7,813 nucleotides of DNA from Kiritimatiellia bacterium (GTDB lineage Bacteria; Verrucomicrobiota; Kiritimatiellia; RFP12; UBA1067). The translations under genes and the position numbers were made by a program. Location: the NCBI GenBank assembly GCA_017959645.1, contig JAGDAE010000056.1, positions 1 through 7,813 of the forward strand, written 5' to 3'. The notes beneath the pieces are model-generated. The model saw only the letters and a program-made list of their open reading frames with translations. It searched no databases and had not been told where the DNA came from. Of this stretch, positions 6,307 to 7,813 are shown piece by piece (within the stretch, counting starts at the first letter, position 1; every line of letters starts with the position of its first letter).

Positions 6307-7082
6307 GCCGGAGGAAACACGCCTTTTTCCACTTCGTCGACGTAGCGCGAGAACGCACCGCGTATCTCCTCCGCGAGATGCGCGTACTGCTTTGCGAAAG
6401 ACGGCGGCTTTTCGTTGATTCCGAGAAGATCGTGCATGACCAGCCACTGGGCGTCGCAGACCGGCCCCGCCCCGATTCCGACCGTCGGTATCTTCAGCGC
6501 GGCGGTGATTTCGGCGGCGAGATCGGAGGGTATGCACTCCAGCGTGACCATGAACGCGCCCGCCTTTTCGACCGCCAGCGCGTCGGCGAGAATCCTGTCC
6601 GCCGCCTTGCGGGTCTTGCCCTGCCGTTTGAAGCCTCCGTATTCGTTCACGCTCTGCGGCGTCATCCCGACGTGCGCGAGGACGGGGATCCCCGACTCTG
6701 CAAGCCGCGCGATCAGCGCGCATATCCGTGGCGTCACGCCCTCGAGCTTCACCGCAGCGGCGCCAGCCTTGAGCGCCGCGACCGCGTTTTTCACCGCTTC
6801 GTCCTCGCCGCACTGGTAGCTGCCGAACGGCAAATCCGCGACAACCAGCGAATCCTTCGACGCCCGCGAAACCGCGCCGACCGCCGAAAGCGTCTCCTCC
6901 ATCTTCACAGGCCGCGTCGTCTGATAGCCGAGCATCGTCATGCCCATCGAATCCCCGACAAGCAGAATAGGAACCCCGGCCTCGTCGGCAAGACGCGCGA
7001 ACGCGGCGTCGTACGCCGTGGCGCAACCGAGTTTCGTCTTCCCTTTCGCCGCCTTTATCGCGGCCACGTTCCACTTTTTCAT
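6303..7082 (-). CDS. panB: 3-methyl-2-oxobutanoate hydroxymethyltransferase PanB
   Basis: PanB transfers a hydroxymethyl group from 5,10-methylenetetrahydrofolate to 2-oxoisovalerate, giving ketopantoate, the first committed step of pantothenate and CoA synthesis. The 259-residue product is full length and keeps the (beta/alpha)8-barrel signatures: 'VGDSMGMTMLGY' with metal ligand Asp44, 'VADLPFGSY' with Asp83, 'VKLEG' with Glu114, 'AHVGMTPQSVN' and 'VTLECIP' with the presumed base Glu182. 'GIGAGPVCDAQ' and 'HDLLGI' follow. The ATG at 7082 comes 1 nt after the obgE stop. The nearest Shine-Dalgarno-like GAGG is about 14 nt upstream, rather far, so coupling to obgE is likely. panC and panD, which often accompany panB, are not in the window. 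Confidence 0.97.
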   Translation of the reverse strand: MKKWNVAAIKAAKGKTKLGCATAYDAAFARLADEAGVPILLVGDSMGMTMLGYQTTRPVKMEETLSAVGAVSRASKDSLVVADLPFGSYQCGEDEAVKNAVAALKAGAAAVKLEGVTPRICALIARLAESGIPVLAHVGMTPQSVNEYGGFKRQGKTRKAADRILADALAVEKAGAFMVTLECIPSDLAAEITAALKIPTVGIGAGPVCDAQWLVMHDLLGINEKPPSFAKQYAHLAEEIRGAFSRYVDEVEKGVFPPA

Positions 7083-7083
7083 G

Positions 7084-7813
7084 TCAGTGTATGTTTCCTC
7101 TCGATGGATGCGACTTGGGCTTCGGCTTTTCGAGCTTCAGGAATGTCGCGAATTTCATCGCCTCCGCCGGGATCTCCTCCCCGGTCGTGTCCGGCATCTC
7201 CGAAAGATCCGGCCGTTCGGCGTGGGTATGGTGGAATTTCGTCTTCGGATTCACGATGTCCCTCAGCCGCTCTTTGAACCCGTCCAGGCCCTCTCCCGTT
7301 TCGCACGAGATCGCGATCGGCTCTATCCCGGTCTCTTCGGCGAAACGCCTGAGATTGCCGGCCGCCGCGTCGGAATCCATTTTGTTCGCGGCGACGAGAG
7401 ACGGGCGCTCGGCCAGTTCGGCGGAATATTCGTCGATCTCCTTTCTGAGCACCCTGTAGTCGTCCCAGGGGTTGCGGTTGTCGGTTCCCGCCATGTCGAT
7501 AACGTATACGAGAATCTTCGAACGCTCGAGATGCTTTAGGAACGCCAGCCCCAGCCCGACGCCTTTGGCCGCTCCCTCGATTATCCCTGGCACGTCCGCC
7601 ATCGTGATCTTCGCCCAGTCGCCGTAGCGGATCGTCCCCACCGTGGGATTGAGCGTCGTAAACGGATAGTTCGCCACTTTCGGCGTGGCGGACGAAAGCG
7701 CCGCGAGCAGCGAACTCTTGCCGGCGTTGGGGAATCCGAGCAGTCCGGCGTCGGCGAGGGTCTTCAGCTCCAGCCGCAGCCACCGCTCTTCGGCCGCGCC
7801 GCCCGGCGTGTGC
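7084..7813 (-). CDS. obgE: Obg-family GTPase ObgE, C-terminal 242 residues (5' end outside the window)
   Basis: Obg is an essential GTPase involved in large ribosomal subunit assembly and stress control. The visible part begins in the Obg/G-domain junction ('RWLRLELKTLADAGLLGF'). It then shows G1 'GFPNAGKSS' (26-34 of the fragment), the G2 region 'NYPFTTLNP', G3 'DVPGIIEGAAKGVGLG' (73 on), G4 'NKMD' (143-146) and G5-like 'SCETGEG' (169-175; more often SA). 'FLKHLERSK' is also family-specific. The N-terminal glycine-rich Obg fold lies beyond position 7813, and codons read in frame from 7812. After the G domain only about 55 residues remain, ending in a polar tail with Lys, Pro and His. There is no recognisable C-terminal OCT domain, as in many non-Firmicute Obgs. 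The internal GTG at 7677 is not a start, since the P-loop lies upstream of it. Confidence 0.95.
   Translation of the reverse strand, partial: HTPGGAAEERWLRLELKTLADAGLLGFPNAGKSSLLAALSSATPKVANYPFTTLNPTVGTIRYGDWAKITMADVPGIIEGAAKGVGLGLAFLKHLERSKILVYVIDMAGTDNRNPWDDYRVLRKEIDEYSAELAERPSLVAANKMDSDAAAGNLRRFAEETGIEPIAISCETGEGLDGFKERLRDIVNPKTKFHHTHAERPDLSEMPDTTGEEIPAEAMKFATFLKLEKPKPKSHPSRGNIH

Noticed and set aside
5773..7074. A 433-residue reading of the queH frame with a long N-terminal extension
   Set aside because: The first 256 residues lie over panB in another frame and are low-complexity Arg/Gly. The QueH family starts at 'RILLHTCCGPC'.
6210..7277. Long plus-strand open frame (355 codons) opposite queH, panB and obgE
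   Set aside because: It is Arg-rich and low in motifs, and lies opposite three conserved genes.

Overview
The window carries seven recognisable genes, all on the minus strand and packed almost end to end, so it reads right to left as one probable transcription unit. In transcription order they are: the 3' part of obgE (Obg GTPase), panB (ketopantoate hydroxymethyltransferase), a queH-type epoxyqueuosine reductase, rimO (ribosomal protein S12 methylthiotransferase), an unassigned HAD-fold protein, a GH172 (DUF2961) glycosidase gene with a frameshift, and an exported six-hairpin glycosidase with a C-terminal LamG/concanavalin-like domain. Junctions are 4-nt overlaps (GTGA or ATGA) or gaps of 1, 10 and 19 nt. 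The left edge holds a 120-nt intergenic stretch with an imperfect stem-loop and then the probable start of another minus-strand gene.

The organism is a GC-rich bacterium. The C-terminal domain of the last glycosidase opens with a 'GTQYIDTG' motif and closes with a 'GLFDLVGRRFHTAVGSG'-like segment. I associate this domain type, together with DUF2961 glycosidases, with Kiritimatiellota and related Verrucomicrobiota/Lentisphaerae from guts or sediments. This is an impression from family knowledge, not a phylogenetic result.

Right part (about 3648-7813): housekeeping functions in ribosome assembly (Obg), pantothenate/CoA synthesis (PanB), tRNA queuosine completion (QueH) and ribosomal protein modification (RimO), followed by a HAD-fold protein of unknown substrate. 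Three of the five act on the translation apparatus. Left part (134-3628): two glycan-active enzymes joined by a short gap with the ribosome-binding site built over the stop codon. They probably cooperate in glycan breakdown; the substrate cannot be read from the sequence.

The most notable irregularity is in the GH172 gene. The reading frame breaks at a run of six A residues (coding strand), and one extra A would restore a 506-residue protein with both presumed catalytic glutamates. No RNA gene, insertion sequence, CRISPR array or convincing intrinsic terminator was found. There is no gene-free stretch over 300 bases.
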